Notes: generated from the sequence alone by a model not told the origin. A stretch of DNA of 64,000 nt from Streptomyces sp. 2131.1 (GCF_900105515.1 NZ_FNSY01000001.1:4514001-4578000); one strand, 5' to 3'; shown: positions 24,827 through 33,558, numbered from the stretch's first letter. Numbers and translations are program-made.

Positions 24827-25947
24827 CCACCTCCCTGCATCCCGCCGTGGAGCGGGCGAACCTGCTCACCGGCCTCAAGCGATATGCGGAGGCCAGGGAG
24901 TTGATGGCCCAGCGGCTCGCGGAGGACCCCGAGGACATCCTGGCCTGGATCGAACTCGCCCGGACCCATCTCGGGGACGAGGAGAACGGCGCCGAGGCCC
25001 TGGCGGCGACCGAGCGGGCGCTCGCCCTGAACGCCGAGCACGTCGGGGCGCTCCTCATGCACGCGAGAGCCCTGCGCGTGGGCGGCCGCTTCCCGGAGAC
25101 CGAGGGCGTGCTGCGCGAGGTGATACGCCTGGCCCCCGACTACTGGTTCGGCTACGCACGGCTCGCCGACTGGCTCTGGCGCATCCGGATGATCAGTTCG
25201 GGAAAGGCCAACGGCGGCGAGGTCCGGCGTGAGGACATGAGGGCCGGGCTGCGGGAGGCCGAACGGATCGCCCAGGAGGCCATCCGGCTGGGCCCCGAGG
25301 AGGTGTACGCCTACGAGGTGGCCTGGCTCATCGCCGACATGTCCGGCGACCGCGCCGCCGCAGGCCGGATGGACGAGGCGATCCTCCGGCTCGACCCGCA
25401 GCACGAGCACGCCCTGGCCCGCCGGACCAGCAAGGCGGCGACCGCCCCCGGCGTCAAGGCGGCCGAGGCCGCCACCCTGTACGCCGACGCCCTCGCCTCC
25501 ACGCCGGCCTCCGCGCCGATGCGGCAGGGCCTGGACGCGGCCTCGTACCGACTGCTGCGCGGCCTGCGCTGGCTCGCCCTGCTCTGCCTGGCCCTCGCCG
25601 CCGCGGGCATCGACCTGTTCCAGACGGACGGCGAGACGCAGCGCGAACTGCCCCTGGTCCTCGGCCAGCGGCTCTGGGACCTCGTCCCCATGGCCGCCGT
25701 CTGGGCCCTGGGGGCCGTGCTGCGCTACCGCCGTCTGCGTGCCGGGGTCAAGGTCAACCTTCGCTCGCTGGTCCGGCGGATGACCTGGGCCCGCGTCGTG
25801 CTGGGGCAGGCGGCGTGGGCCATGCTCTGCGCGCTGCTCATCACCCAGGTCCCCTGGACGGAACGCACGGTCCCGATCGTGCTCTTCTGGGCGGGGCTGG
25901 TGCCGTCGTTGGCGACGATGTGGTTCGACCGGCCGAGGAACGGCTGA
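24823..25947 (+). CDS. TPR-repeat protein with C-terminal membrane segments
   Basis: 374-aa protein. Residues 5-230 contain TPR helices (AEARELMAQRLAEDPEDILAW, given as AEARELMAQRLAEDPED; ALAATERALALNAEHVGALL; EGVLREVIRLAPDYWFGYARL in part). Residues about 245-365 have four hydrophobic segments (LALLCLALAAAGIDLF, LVPMAAVWALGAVL, VLGQAAWAMLCALLI, PIVLFWAGLVPSLA). The GTG start overlaps the stop of the AAA+ gene, so the two probably act together at the membrane. No enzymatic motif. Confidence 0.8.
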   Translation: MTTSLHPAVERANLLTGLKRYAEARELMAQRLAEDPEDILAWIELARTHLGDEENGAEALAATERALALNAEHVGALLMHARALRVGGRFPETEGVLREVIRLAPDYWFGYARLADWLWRIRMISSGKANGGEVRREDMRAGLREAERIAQEAIRLGPEEVYAYEVAWLIADMSGDRAAAGRMDEAILRLDPQHEHALARRTSKAATAPGVKAAEAATLYADALASTPASAPMRQGLDAASYRLLRGLRWLALLCLALAAAGIDLFQTDGETQRELPLVLGQRLWDLVPMAAVWALGAVLRYRRLRAGVKVNLRSLVRRMTWARVVLGQAAWAMLCALLITQVPWTERTVPIVLFWAGLVPSLATMWFDRPRNG

Positions 25948-26061
25948 ACCGGGCCCGGACGTACGGAAGTCCGGATACTCGTTGCACCTGCGGAAAGCCC
26001 GTTCGATCATGGCGGACGGCGGCCCCGGGAAGCGGAGGCCGCACCGGACGAAAGGCCGTAC

Positions 26062-26682
26062 GTGCGCAAGCTCGTGTACTTCATCGCCGCGACCCTGGAC
26101 GGCTTCATCGCCGGACCGGACGGCTCCGATCCCAGCGGCCCCGACGGCTTCTGGCCCATCCCGGAGGACTACCTCGAGCACCTGATCGCCGAGTACCCGG
26201 AGACGCTGCCCGGGCCGGCGCGCGCCGCGCTCGGGGTGACGGCGGAGGGCACCCGCTTCGACACGGTCGTGGAAGGCAGGCGCTCGTACGAGATCGGCCT
26301 CGACGCGGGCCTCACGGACGCCTACCCGCATCTGCGGCACCTCGTGGTCTCCCGCACCCTGGGCGAGAGCCCGGACCCCGCCGTGGAGCTCGTCGCGGGC
26401 GATCCGGTCGCGCGCGTACGGGAGTTGAAGCAGGAGGACGGCAAGGACATCTGGCTCGTCGGCGGCGGTGAGCTGGCCGCGTCCCTCTACGGGGAGATCG
26501 ACACCCTGATCCTGAAGCTGAGCCCGACGACGATCGGGGCGGGCATCCCGCTGTTCGGGCGGAAGGCGGTGTTTGAGCCGGCCGCCTGGACCCTCACGGA
26601 CCACACGGTCCTGGCGAGCGGTACGGCGTACCTGACGTACGAGCGCGCCACCGCGACGGTGGCCGTCACCGTCGCCGACTGA
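26062..26682 (+). CDS. RibD C-terminal / dihydrofolate-reductase-fold protein
   Basis: 206-aa NADPH-binding reductase-like protein of the YyaP/RibD_C family. Seen: MRKLVYFIAATLDGFIA start, the EGRRSYE helix, VVSRTL strand, IWLVGGGELAASL (the GG cofactor loop) and PTTIGAGIPLF near the end. These proteins are widespread and generally uncharacterised; substrate not known. GTG start with AAAGG upstream. Convergent with the mannanase gene across a strong hairpin. Confidence 0.88.
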   Translation: MRKLVYFIAATLDGFIAGPDGSDPSGPDGFWPIPEDYLEHLIAEYPETLPGPARAALGVTAEGTRFDTVVEGRRSYEIGLDAGLTDAYPHLRHLVVSRTLGESPDPAVELVAGDPVARVRELKQEDGKDIWLVGGGELAASLYGEIDTLILKLSPTTIGAGIPLFGRKAVFEPAAWTLTDHTVLASGTAYLTYERATATVAVTVAD

Positions 26683-26691
26683 GAACCGGGT

Positions 26692-26728
26692 GCCGGCCGG
26701 CCGGGGCGCACGGCCCCCGCCGGCCGGC
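26692..26728. terminator. Strong bidirectional hairpin terminator
   Basis: Sixteen-base arms at 26692-26707 and 26713-26728 built on GCCGGCCGGC pair with a single mismatch around a 5-nt loop. It lies between the convergent reductase and mannanase stop codons. Confidence 0.75.
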
Positions 26729-26734
26729 TCCGTG

Positions 26735-28384
26735 TCACGCGGCGGCGCAGGCCGCGCCGCTGAGGGTGAACGCGGCCGGGGCGGCGTTCGTACCGCTCTG
26801 ACTGCCGGTGAAGCCCACGGTCACCGTGGAGTTCGGGGCGATCGTGGAGGTGTACGAGGCCGGCGTGACGCTCACCGAGCCGCCGGTCTGCTTGGGCGTG
26901 CCGCCCCACATGTTGGTGATCGTCTGGCCGTTGGCGAAGGCGAAACCGAGCGTCCAGCCGTCGATGGCGGCGGTGCCCGTGTTGCGGATGGTGATCTCGC
27001 CCTGGAAGCCGCCCTGCCACTGGCCGACCACCTTGTAGCCGACCGAGCAGCTGCCGGCCGGGGTGGTGGAGCCCTCGTCCGTGGTGACGCCCACCGCGGC
27101 CGACCGCGCCGAACGGTTGCCGGCCGCGTCCCGGGCGTAGACCGCGAAGGAGTACGCGGTGTCGGCGCTCAGGCCCGTGACGGTGACGCTCGTCGCCGTC
27201 GAGGAGGCGACCTTGGTCTCCGTACCGCCGCTGACGCGGACGACGTCGTAGCCGGCGACGGCAACGTTGTCGGAGGAGGCGGCCCAGGTCAGTGTCGCGG
27301 AGGTGTCGGTCACGGCGGAGGCGGCCGGGGTGCCCGGGGCGGTCGGGGCCTCGGTGTCGCCCTCGGAGGCGCCGCCGTAGACCGTGGCCTCCTGGGAGGT
27401 CTGGGCGATGCCGTCGGCGCCGTGGAAGATGCGCTCGCCCCAGGAGCTGAGCCGCGCCGGGTCGAAGCCGATGGTCAGGTCGAGGACCGGGTCGGTGTTG
27501 CCGCTCCACGACCAGGCGATCCAGCCGAGCCCCAGCCGCTGGGCCTCGGACATCATGGTGTCCTCGTCCGGGTCCCCGTACTGGTCGGCGGGGCCGCCGA
27601 ACTCACCGATGACCAGGGGCAGTCCGGCGTCCACGAACGCGTTCAGGTAGTCGGTGACCTTCTGGGCGGTGTTGTAGACGCTGTACATGTGGATCGAGAA
27701 GAGCAGGTTGCCGGTCGGGTCGGCGTCGTACACCGCCTGGGCGTTGTCCCGCATGACGTTCTGCCAGTCCTGGCCCCAGTTGGGCGCGTCCACCATGATC
27801 GTGTGCGCGAACCCGGCGGCGCGCAGCTTCTTGATCGCGGCGGTGGTGGGGGCGGTCCAGCCGGCCGGGTCGGTGTTGCCCCAGGGCTCGTTGCCGATGT
27901 TGATGACGACGTAGTCCTCCTGGCCGGCGAGGACGTCCTTCAGGGAGATCCAGTAGTCGGCCGCGTGGTCCAGCGTGCCGGCGGCGGAGTCCTCCCCGTA
28001 TCCGGTGGTGTCGTGCACCTCCAGGACGCAGATGAGCCGGTTCGCCTTGCAGTCGGCGATGACGGCGGCGACGTCGTCCGGCCCGTTCCTGCTCCAGCGG
28101 TAGCCGTCGGACAGCACGACGCGGACGGTGTTGGCGCCGGTCGCCTTGATGTCGGCCAGCGACTGGGTCTCGCCCGGGTACCAGGTGTGCGCGTGGTTGA
28201 CCCCGCGCATGACGAAGTCGTTGCCGTTGCCCTCGACCAGCCGGCCGTCGCTGATGTGCAGGCCCGTACCGGCCGCGGCCCGCGCCGGGGCGAGGCCGCC
28301 GAGCGCGAGGAACCCGAGCAGGGTGGCCAGGACGGTGAGGATGACGGTGGCGGGACGCTCGGCCGTATGTCTCGCTGTACTCAC
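26735..28384 (-). CDS. Secreted beta-mannanase (GH5, subfamily 8-like) with FN3 and CBM2
   Basis: 549-aa extracellular glycanase. Signal peptide (cleavage near ARAAA) then GH5 domain (about 38-330) with MRGVNHAHTWYP and LEVHDTTGYGE, as in Streptomyces mannanases. Catalytic acid Glu is in NIGNEPWG and the nucleophile in VIGEFGG. A fibronectin type III domain (about 345-435) links to a C-terminal CBM2 (SCSVGYKVVGQWQGGF ... ) that binds crystalline polysaccharide. Subfamily call is from motif memory; mannan specificity is likely, cellulase not excluded. GTG start; a 28-bp CebR-type palindrome lies upstream. Confidence 0.88.
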   Translation of the reverse strand: MSTARHTAERPATVILTVLATLLGFLALGGLAPARAAAGTGLHISDGRLVEGNGNDFVMRGVNHAHTWYPGETQSLADIKATGANTVRVVLSDGYRWSRNGPDDVAAVIADCKANRLICVLEVHDTTGYGEDSAAGTLDHAADYWISLKDVLAGQEDYVVINIGNEPWGNTDPAGWTAPTTAAIKKLRAAGFAHTIMVDAPNWGQDWQNVMRDNAQAVYDADPTGNLLFSIHMYSVYNTAQKVTDYLNAFVDAGLPLVIGEFGGPADQYGDPDEDTMMSEAQRLGLGWIAWSWSGNTDPVLDLTIGFDPARLSSWGERIFHGADGIAQTSQEATVYGGASEGDTEAPTAPGTPAASAVTDTSATLTWAASSDNVAVAGYDVVRVSGGTETKVASSTATSVTVTGLSADTAYSFAVYARDAAGNRSARSAAVGVTTDEGSTTPAGSCSVGYKVVGQWQGGFQGEITIRNTGTAAIDGWTLGFAFANGQTITNMWGGTPKQTGGSVSVTPASYTSTIAPNSTVTVGFTGSQSGTNAAPAAFTLSGAACAAA

Positions 28385-28420
28385 TGCGGCTCCAGATGGG
28401 GGAGGAGGAGGGGCGGACGC

Positions 28421-28448
28421 ACCGGTGTGGGAGCGCTCCCACACCGGT
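28421..28448 (-). promoter_or_regulatory. CebR-type operator (perfect 28-bp palindrome)
   Basis: The core TGGGAGCGCTCCCA (28428-28441) is the known CebR/LacI-family operator of cellulose-utilisation genes in Streptomyces. Here the symmetry extends seven bases on each side (ACCGGTG / CACCGGT), making all 28 bases a perfect palindrome. It sits 37 bases upstream of the mannanase GTG, so it should make expression inducible by cello- or manno-oligosaccharides. Confidence 0.88.
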
Positions 28449-28609
28449 GGGAACCCATGAAGCCATTCGGTCAGGGGCACGTCAAGAGATCGGACGAATC
28501 GGGTTGGCGGGGACCGACTTCAAATTTTTTTCTCGGCGGAGTGTCGGATTCGGTGGACGCCGTTCGTCGTCTTCATGAAACGTTCGGCACGGCAGCAAGG
28601 AGAACGCTC

Positions 28610-29311
28610 ATGAAGTACGTGTTGTTCATCGCCACGGACCCCGCCGCGGAGCACACCGACGAGAACCCGGAGGCATGGGTCGAGAAGTGGAACGGGCGCG
28701 GCGTCCGGCTGGAGGGAATGCCGCTCAAGTCCGTCGCGGAGACGACCACGGTCCGCGTCCGGGCCGACGAGGTCCTGGTCACCGACGGCCCGTTCGCCGA
28801 GACGGCCGAGTGGATCGCCGGATACGACCTCCTGGAGGCGGCCGACCTGGACGAGGCGATCGAGGTCGCCGCCTCGCACCCGATGGCGACCGGCGGCCGC
28901 GTCGAGATCCGCCCCGTCGAACCGGTCGACCACGGCCCGGACACGGACAACGTCCCGCACGAGGGCGACGCCCCCGCCTCCCGCTTCCTCGCGATCATCC
29001 GGACGGACCCGGGTGCGCCCCCGCACACCCCGGACCCGGCCGCGGTCGCGGAGTGGGTACGGGACGGACTTGCCTCCGGCCGCTACCTGGGCGGCGAGCA
29101 CCTGAGCCCGGTCGAGGACGCGACGCTCGTACGCCGTCGCGGCGGCGAACTCCTCATCACGGACGGGGGATACGCGGACGTGCCGGAGTGGGTCACGGGG
29201 ATCGTCTTCGTCGACGGGGACCGCGAACAGGCGCTGGAGTACGTGGGGCGGTGCCCGATGGCCCGGTCGGGGATCGTGGAACTCCGGGAGTTCTGGACGG
29301 ACTTCGGGTGA
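28610..29311 (+). CDS. YCII/DGPF-domain protein, two tandem domains
   Basis: 233-aa protein with two copies of the YCII-related (DGPF) fold. The first has VTDGPFAETAEWIAGYDLLE, the eponymous DGPF motif; the second has LITDGGYADVPEWVTGIVFV, in which the motif is degenerate (DGGY). AAGGAGA lies upstream of the ATG. It overlaps the next gene, an ECF42-type sigma factor, by GTGA; this pairing is the defining context of ECF42. Its role in controlling the sigma factor is not established. Confidence 0.9.
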   Translation: MKYVLFIATDPAAEHTDENPEAWVEKWNGRGVRLEGMPLKSVAETTTVRVRADEVLVTDGPFAETAEWIAGYDLLEAADLDEAIEVAASHPMATGGRVEIRPVEPVDHGPDTDNVPHEGDAPASRFLAIIRTDPGAPPHTPDPAAVAEWVRDGLASGRYLGGEHLSPVEDATLVRRRGGELLITDGGYADVPEWVTGIVFVDGDREQALEYVGRCPMARSGIVELREFWTDFG

Positions 29312-30609
29312 GCGCGGGCGTGGGGGCGGGGGCGGAGGCCGCCGGGGCCCCCGGGACGCCTCCCGGGGACACCGCACCGGCGGCCGTGCGCGCGGCGCTC
29401 GCCGCCGCCCACCGGGCCGAGTGGGGCGTCGTGTTCGGCACGCTCGTCCGCCTCACCGGCGACTGGGAACTGGCCGAGGACTGCGCGCAGGACGCCTTCG
29501 CCCGCGCCCTGCCGGCCTGGGAGCGCGACGGGGTGCCGCGCAGCCCGGGCGCGTGGCTGGTGACCGCCGCCCGGCGCCGCGCCGTCGACGTACTGCGCCG
29601 CCGTACGACGGAACGCGACAAGATCGCGGAGGCGGCGGCGCTGGAGGAGGCGTACGAACCGGCGCCGCCCGGCGACGAGCGGCTGCGGCTCATCTTCACC
29701 TGCTGCCACCCGGCGCTCCCGCTCGAAGCCCGGGTGGCGCTCACCCTGCGTGCGGTCGGCGGGCTCACCACGCGCGAGATCGCCCGCGCGTTCCTGGTCG
29801 GCGAGGACACCGTCTCGCAGCGCGTCCTGCGTGCCAAGCGGAAGATCGCGGCGGCCGGCATCCCGTACCGCGTCCCGCCCCCCGGCGCCCGCGCGGAACG
29901 GCTGGGCGGGGTCCTCGCCGTGCTGTACCTGATCTTCACGGAGGGCTACGCGCCGAGCGACGGCAGCACCACCCGCGACGGCCTCGCCGAGGAGGCCATC
30001 CGCCTCGCCCGCCTGGTCACGGCCGAGACATCGGACGAGCCGGAGGCGCGCGGCCTCCTCGCCCTGCTCCTGCTCCAGCACTCCCGCCGAGCCGCACGGC
30101 TCGACGCGGACGGCGGCCTGGTCACGCTGGAACACCAGGACCGGTCGCTGTGGGACCGGGGGCTGATCGCGGAGGGGGCGGCCCTGGCCCACCAGGCGCT
30201 CCCGGCGGACGGCCCCTACGCCCTCCAGGCCGCGATCGCCGCCCAGCACGCCCTCGCCCCGGACGCCGCCGCGACCGACTGGGCGGCGATCACGGCCCTG
30301 TACGACCGCCTTCTCGCCCTGCGTACGAACCCGGTCGTCGCCCTCAACCGGGCCGTCGCCCTCGGCATGCGGGACGGCCCGCAGGCCCAGCTCGACGCCG
30401 TCGACGCGCTCGGTACGCCGAAGGAGCTGGCCGGCCACCACGCCCTGGCCGCCGTCCGCGCGGACGCGCTGCGCCGCCTCGGCCGTACGAGGGAGGCGGC
30501 GACGGCGTACGAGGAGGCGCGGGCGGCGGCCCCGAACAGGGCGATCGCCGAGGAGTACGCTCGCCGGCTCACCGAGCCCGCACCCGCCGAAGGGAACACC
30601 GCACGATGA
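29308..30609 (+). CDS. ECF42-type RNA polymerase sigma factor
   Basis: 433-aa alternative sigma factor. Sigma2 domain: LVRLTGDWELAEDCAQDAFARAL; sigma4 with HTH: LRAVGGLTTREIARAFLVGEDTVSQRV (given for position, about 150-180). The remaining 220 residues are a long TPR-like C-terminal extension (YDRLLALRTNPVVALNRAVA, ALRRLGRTREAATAYEEAR), typical of ECF42 and unlike anti-sigma-regulated ECFs. It is coupled to a DGPF gene upstream and an acetyltransferase gene downstream. The signal is likely sensed through the C-terminal extension; the DGPF gene is its expected target and partner. Confidence 0.92.
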   Translation: MSAGVGAGAEAAGAPGTPPGDTAPAAVRAALAAAHRAEWGVVFGTLVRLTGDWELAEDCAQDAFARALPAWERDGVPRSPGAWLVTAARRRAVDVLRRRTTERDKIAEAAALEEAYEPAPPGDERLRLIFTCCHPALPLEARVALTLRAVGGLTTREIARAFLVGEDTVSQRVLRAKRKIAAAGIPYRVPPPGARAERLGGVLAVLYLIFTEGYAPSDGSTTRDGLAEEAIRLARLVTAETSDEPEARGLLALLLLQHSRRAARLDADGGLVTLEHQDRSLWDRGLIAEGAALAHQALPADGPYALQAAIAAQHALAPDAAATDWAAITALYDRLLALRTNPVVALNRAVALGMRDGPQAQLDAVDALGTPKELAGHHALAAVRADALRRLGRTREAATAYEEARAAAPNRAIAEEYARRLTEPAPAEGNTAR

Positions 30610-31208
30610 CTGACGCCGACCACGCCGACCACGCCGAGATACGGGCCCGTATCGCCAAGGGGCTCGTTTACACGGAGACCGAGGCGGCGTTCCTGGCCCA
30701 CCGTCGCCGCGAGGACGAGATCTTCGCGTACAACCACACGCCCCCGGGCGACACGGGGAGACGGCGGTCGCTGCTGACCGAAATCTTCGGCTCGGTCGGC
30801 GAACGCACCGTCCTGCAGGCCCCGTTCCACGCGGCGTTCGGCAGCAACGTCCACATCGGCGACGACTTCTTCGGCAACGTGAACCTGACGTTCGTCGACG
30901 ACGTGGACATCCGGATCGGCAACGACGTCATGATCGCCCCGAGTGTGACCCTGACGACGACAGGACACCCGCTCCACCCCGCGCGCCGGGCGGACTTCGG
31001 CCGGTTCTCGGAGCCGATCGTGATCGAGGACAAGGTGTGGATCGGCAGCAACGTCGTGGTCCTGCCCGGTGTACGTATCGGCTACGGCTCGGTCGTCGGC
31101 GCGGGCAGTGTGGTCAGCCGCGACATCCCCGCGATGAGCGTCGCACTCGGTACGCCGTGCCGGGTGGTCCGGCCCATCACGGACGCGGACCTCACCACCC
31201 GCGCGTAG
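30606..31208 (+). CDS. Sugar O-acetyltransferase (LacA/NodL/Maa type)
   Basis: 200-aa trimeric left-handed beta-helix acetyltransferase that moves acetyl from acetyl-CoA to a sugar hydroxyl. Seen: N-terminal helical part, hexapeptide repeats (VHIGDDFFGN, IRIGNDVMIAPSV, VWIGSNVVVLPGV, GYGSVVGAGSVVSRDI) and the catalytic His in TTTGHPLHP. It ends with the usual CoA-binding strand CRVVRPI. ATGA overlap with the sigma factor gene places it in the same operon. Confidence 0.92.
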   Translation: MTDADHADHAEIRARIAKGLVYTETEAAFLAHRRREDEIFAYNHTPPGDTGRRRSLLTEIFGSVGERTVLQAPFHAAFGSNVHIGDDFFGNVNLTFVDDVDIRIGNDVMIAPSVTLTTTGHPLHPARRADFGRFSEPIVIEDKVWIGSNVVVLPGVRIGYGSVVGAGSVVSRDIPAMSVALGTPCRVVRPITDADLTTRA

Positions 31209-31255
31209 GAGGCGTCGTCCGGCGGACCGGGGCTGCACGTCACCTGGCGGGCCGC

Positions 31256-31612
31256 CTACCAGGCCCCGTGGTACTGGACGCCCAGGACCAGGGCCGCGAT
31301 CGCCGTGGCCAGGAACACGATCCCGCCGACGATGTTGCGGGACCCCACCCGCAGATGGGCGATGATCGCGCCGATGAAGTAGAGGATGAGGCCGCAGGCG
31401 GCGAGCGTGCCGAGGGCCGTCACGGCGAGCCCGGCGGCGAGCCCGACAGTGCCTGCGGCCAGCAACAGCCCCAGTATCGGCACGTACTTGCGAGGAATCC
31501 CCTTCATGTCGGCCTGGGACTTGGGGTATTCGTGGCCGATCAGATAGGTCACGGCCGCGGCGCCGTTGAAGAAGATGCCGAGGATGGTGACCGTGAGGTA
31601 TGCGGTGCGCAC
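31256..31612 (-). CDS. DoxX-like four-helix membrane protein
   Basis: 118-aa protein with four hydrophobic segments (LTVTILGIFFNGAAAVTYLI, YVPILGLLLAAGTVGLAAGLA, TLAACGLILYFIGAIIAHL, VGGIVFLATAIAALVLG). The YVPILG segment and length fit the DoxX-like (DoxX_2) family. GTG start with GGAG a few bases upstream. Function unknown; it lies downstream of, and on the same strand as, the WYL regulator gene. Confidence 0.75.
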   Translation of the reverse strand: MRTAYLTVTILGIFFNGAAAVTYLIGHEYPKSQADMKGIPRKYVPILGLLLAAGTVGLAAGLAVTALGTLAACGLILYFIGAIIAHLRVGSRNIVGGIVFLATAIAALVLGVQYHGAW

Positions 31613-31781
31613 GTTTTCTCCGCTTCTGAGGAGTGGCTGAGACAGGCCCTGGGAGGCCGCTCCTCAGACTCGACGATCGTCGGCCCCGTTCTGTGAGGTG
31701 GCTCGCCGGCAGCCGGGCGTACGCGACGACGGGCGGGCTCCTGCGGACCTCGGCCAGTGGCCCGAGGAGCGGCCGAGCGGG

Positions 31782-31822
31782 AACGATCGCACACGCGGCA
31801 ACGATCGCACACGCGGCAACGA
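31782..31822. repeat. 18-bp tandem repeat, 2.3 copies
   Basis: The unit AACGATCGCACACGCGGC occurs at 31782-31799 and 31800-31817, followed by a partial AACGA. It lies in the 254-bp gap between the DoxX-like and WYL regulator genes, where I see no gene. Confidence 0.85.
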
Positions 31823-31866
31823 GGCAGGCCCTAGCTGTGCCGTCCCATGACATCGGTTCCTCGCGG

Positions 31867-32856
31867 TCAGGCTTGGCGGGCGTAGGACGCAAGGCGATCG
31901 GCGAGCGCCGTGACGAGGTCGCGCAGTTCATCGGGGCGCTCGATGACGAACGGCCGGTCGAGTGAGGCGAGTACCGGAGGCAACCAATCGAGCCGCTCCG
32001 CCCGCAGCTCGACGCGCAGCCATCGTTCGGTCGCCCGGTCCTGGCCTGCCGCGGGCTCGTGCTCCTCCAGGCCGGCGACGCTGACGGGAAGGTGGGCGCG
32101 GATCTGCTCAACTGTCCCGTGGATCCGCAAGGTCACCTCATGCCGGTACTCGGCCGTGGCGAACCCTGACAACACGCGCTGTGCCGGACCGGTACCTGCG
32201 GGCGCTTCGAATGAGCCGGGCAGGGCCCGCGCGTCTGCGATGCGATCGAGCCGGAAGGTTCGGTCCTCGCCGATCCCGGCGTCCTTGCCCGTGACGTACC
32301 ACCGGCCCGCATGGGCGACGATCCCGTACGCGTGCAGCGTGCGTTCGCTGCGCCGTCCGTCACGGTCGGTGTAGCGGATCGAGACCGGCCGGCGATGGCG
32401 CACCGCGTCGGCGATGGTGAGCAGGACCCCAGCGTCCGGGGTGTCGGACTCGCCGGGCCGGTCCGTGAAGGCGAGGGCCTCCAGAAGTGTGTTGAGCCGA
32501 CTGGCCGTGTGCTTGGGCAGCACCCGCCGGATCTTCGCCGATGCCGTCTCGTTCGCCGTGTGCTGCGTCGTCGTCAGCCCTGCTCGGCGGCCGGCGACCA
32601 GGCCGAGCAGCACGGCCAGCGCCTCGTCGTCGCTGAGCATGAGCGGAGGCAAGCGGTACCCGGGGGCGAGCCGATACCCGCCGTAGCGGCCGCGTACCGA
32701 TTCCACGGGCACATCCAGGTCGATCAGCTGGTCCACATACCGCCGCACGGTGCGCCCTTCGACGCCGAGCCGGTCGGCTAGTTCGGCCACCGTCCGGGTG
32801 CCGCCCGACTGCAGCAGCTCCAGCAGTGTCAGCACGCGGGCAGTGGGTCGGGGCAT
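31867..32856 (-). CDS. WYL-domain transcriptional regulator (YafY type)
   Basis: About 329 aa. N-terminal DeoR-type winged helix (ARVLTLLELLQSGGTRTVAE in part, then ADRLGVEGRTVRRYVDQL), a central WYL ligand-sensing domain (RHRRPVSIRYTDRDG, AHAGRWYVTG, FRLDRIADARAL) and the WCX C-terminal domain with LPPVLASLDRPFVIERP. It is divergent from a VOC-family gene. The ATG at 32856 fits a leaderless transcript because TAGGCT ends 6 nt upstream; an in-frame GTG is two codons earlier. Confidence 0.92.
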   Translation of the reverse strand: MPRPTARVLTLLELLQSGGTRTVAELADRLGVEGRTVRRYVDQLIDLDVPVESVRGRYGGYRLAPGYRLPPLMLSDDEALAVLLGLVAGRRAGLTTTQHTANETASAKIRRVLPKHTASRLNTLLEALAFTDRPGESDTPDAGVLLTIADAVRHRRPVSIRYTDRDGRRSERTLHAYGIVAHAGRWYVTGKDAGIGEDRTFRLDRIADARALPGSFEAPAGTGPAQRVLSGFATAEYRHEVTLRIHGTVEQIRAHLPVSVAGLEEHEPAAGQDRATERWLRVELRAERLDWLPPVLASLDRPFVIERPDELRDLVTALADRLASYARQA

Positions 32857-32862
32857 GTTCAC

Positions 32863-32868
32863 AGCCTA
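32863..32868 (-). promoter_or_regulatory. -10 element of leaderless WYL regulator gene
   Basis: TAGGCT on the minus strand with exactly 6 bases to the ATG at 32856, the spacing expected when transcription begins at the start codon. A GGAC-N7-GTCC inverted repeat (32880-32894) lies in the shared divergent region and could be an operator. Confidence 0.5.
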
Positions 32869-32949
32869 ACGCGAATACAGGACCGATTCTGTCCACTATT
32901 TCTCCTAGCCTGCGCAGTGCACGCCTCCAGCACAGCCAAGGAGATCAGC

Positions 32950-33348
32950 ATGGAATTCGTCTCGATCCGCATCATCACCAGCGACGTAGCGCGTCTCGTC
33001 GAGTTCTACGAGCGAGCCACAGGGGCGCGGGCGACGTGGGCCACCGAAGACTTCGCCGAACTCACCACCGCAGGCGCCACCCTCGCGATCGCCGGCACCC
33101 GCACCGTCCCGCTGTTCGCCCCGGGCTCAGCCCGCCCTGCCGACAACCACAGCGTGATCACAGAGTTCCTCGTCGACGACGTGGACCGCGTTCACCAGAA
33201 CCTGACCGGCTTCGTCACCGACTTCGTCACCGAGCCCACCACGATGCCCTGGGGAAACCGGTCGCTGCTGTTCCGCGACCCCGACGGCAACCTCGTCAAC
33301 TTCTTCACCCCCGTCACCCCAGCGGCCATCAAAAAGTTCGCACGCTGA
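32950..33348 (+). CDS. VOC/glyoxalase-fold protein
   Basis: 132-aa single-module vicinal-oxygen-chelate protein: MEFVSIRIITSDVARLVEFYE at the N-terminus and RSLLFRDPDGNLVNFF at the C-terminus, the two beta-alpha-beta ends of the fold; metal-ligand positions cannot be assigned with confidence. AAGGAG lies 6 nt before the ATG; an upstream in-frame ATG lacks a site. Divergent from the WYL regulator, which probably controls it. Could be a resistance or dioxygenase-like protein. Confidence 0.88.
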   Translation: MEFVSIRIITSDVARLVEFYERATGARATWATEDFAELTTAGATLAIAGTRTVPLFAPGSARPADNHSVITEFLVDDVDRVHQNLTGFVTDFVTEPTTMPWGNRSLLFRDPDGNLVNFFTPVTPAAIKKFAR

Positions 33349-33431
33349 CGCCACCCACAGCCGCTCACGCGGGAGCCCTGAGATCGCCAGGGCTCCCGGT
33401 GAACGCGGCCGCCGAGTCCGTGAGCGCCACC

Positions 33432-33463
33432 GGCAGGGGGCACCGGAGGCAGGGGGCACCGGA
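33432..33463. repeat. 16-bp tandem duplication
   Basis: GGCAGGGGGCACCGGA is present twice head to tail, ending exactly where the transposase fragment begins. Possibly an insertion or slippage scar. Confidence 0.8.
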
Positions 33464-33558
33464 ACGCACCGCTGACCCCCGAAGGACGTCTGCTCCTGTG
33501 CCTGCGGATCGACGCCGGACGCCCGATCGCACACGTCGCTGCGGAAGCCGGGATACGG
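33463..33558 (+). mobile_element. IS481-type transposase N-terminal fragment
   Basis: Thirty-two codons read NAPLTPEGRLLLCLRIDAGRP then IAHVAAEAGIR, which is the N-terminal helix-turn-helix start of IS481-family transposases of actinobacteria. It has no start codon and no continuation, so it is a relic. It abuts a remnant of a phosphotransferase gene on one side and a 16-bp duplication on the other. Confidence 0.7.
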
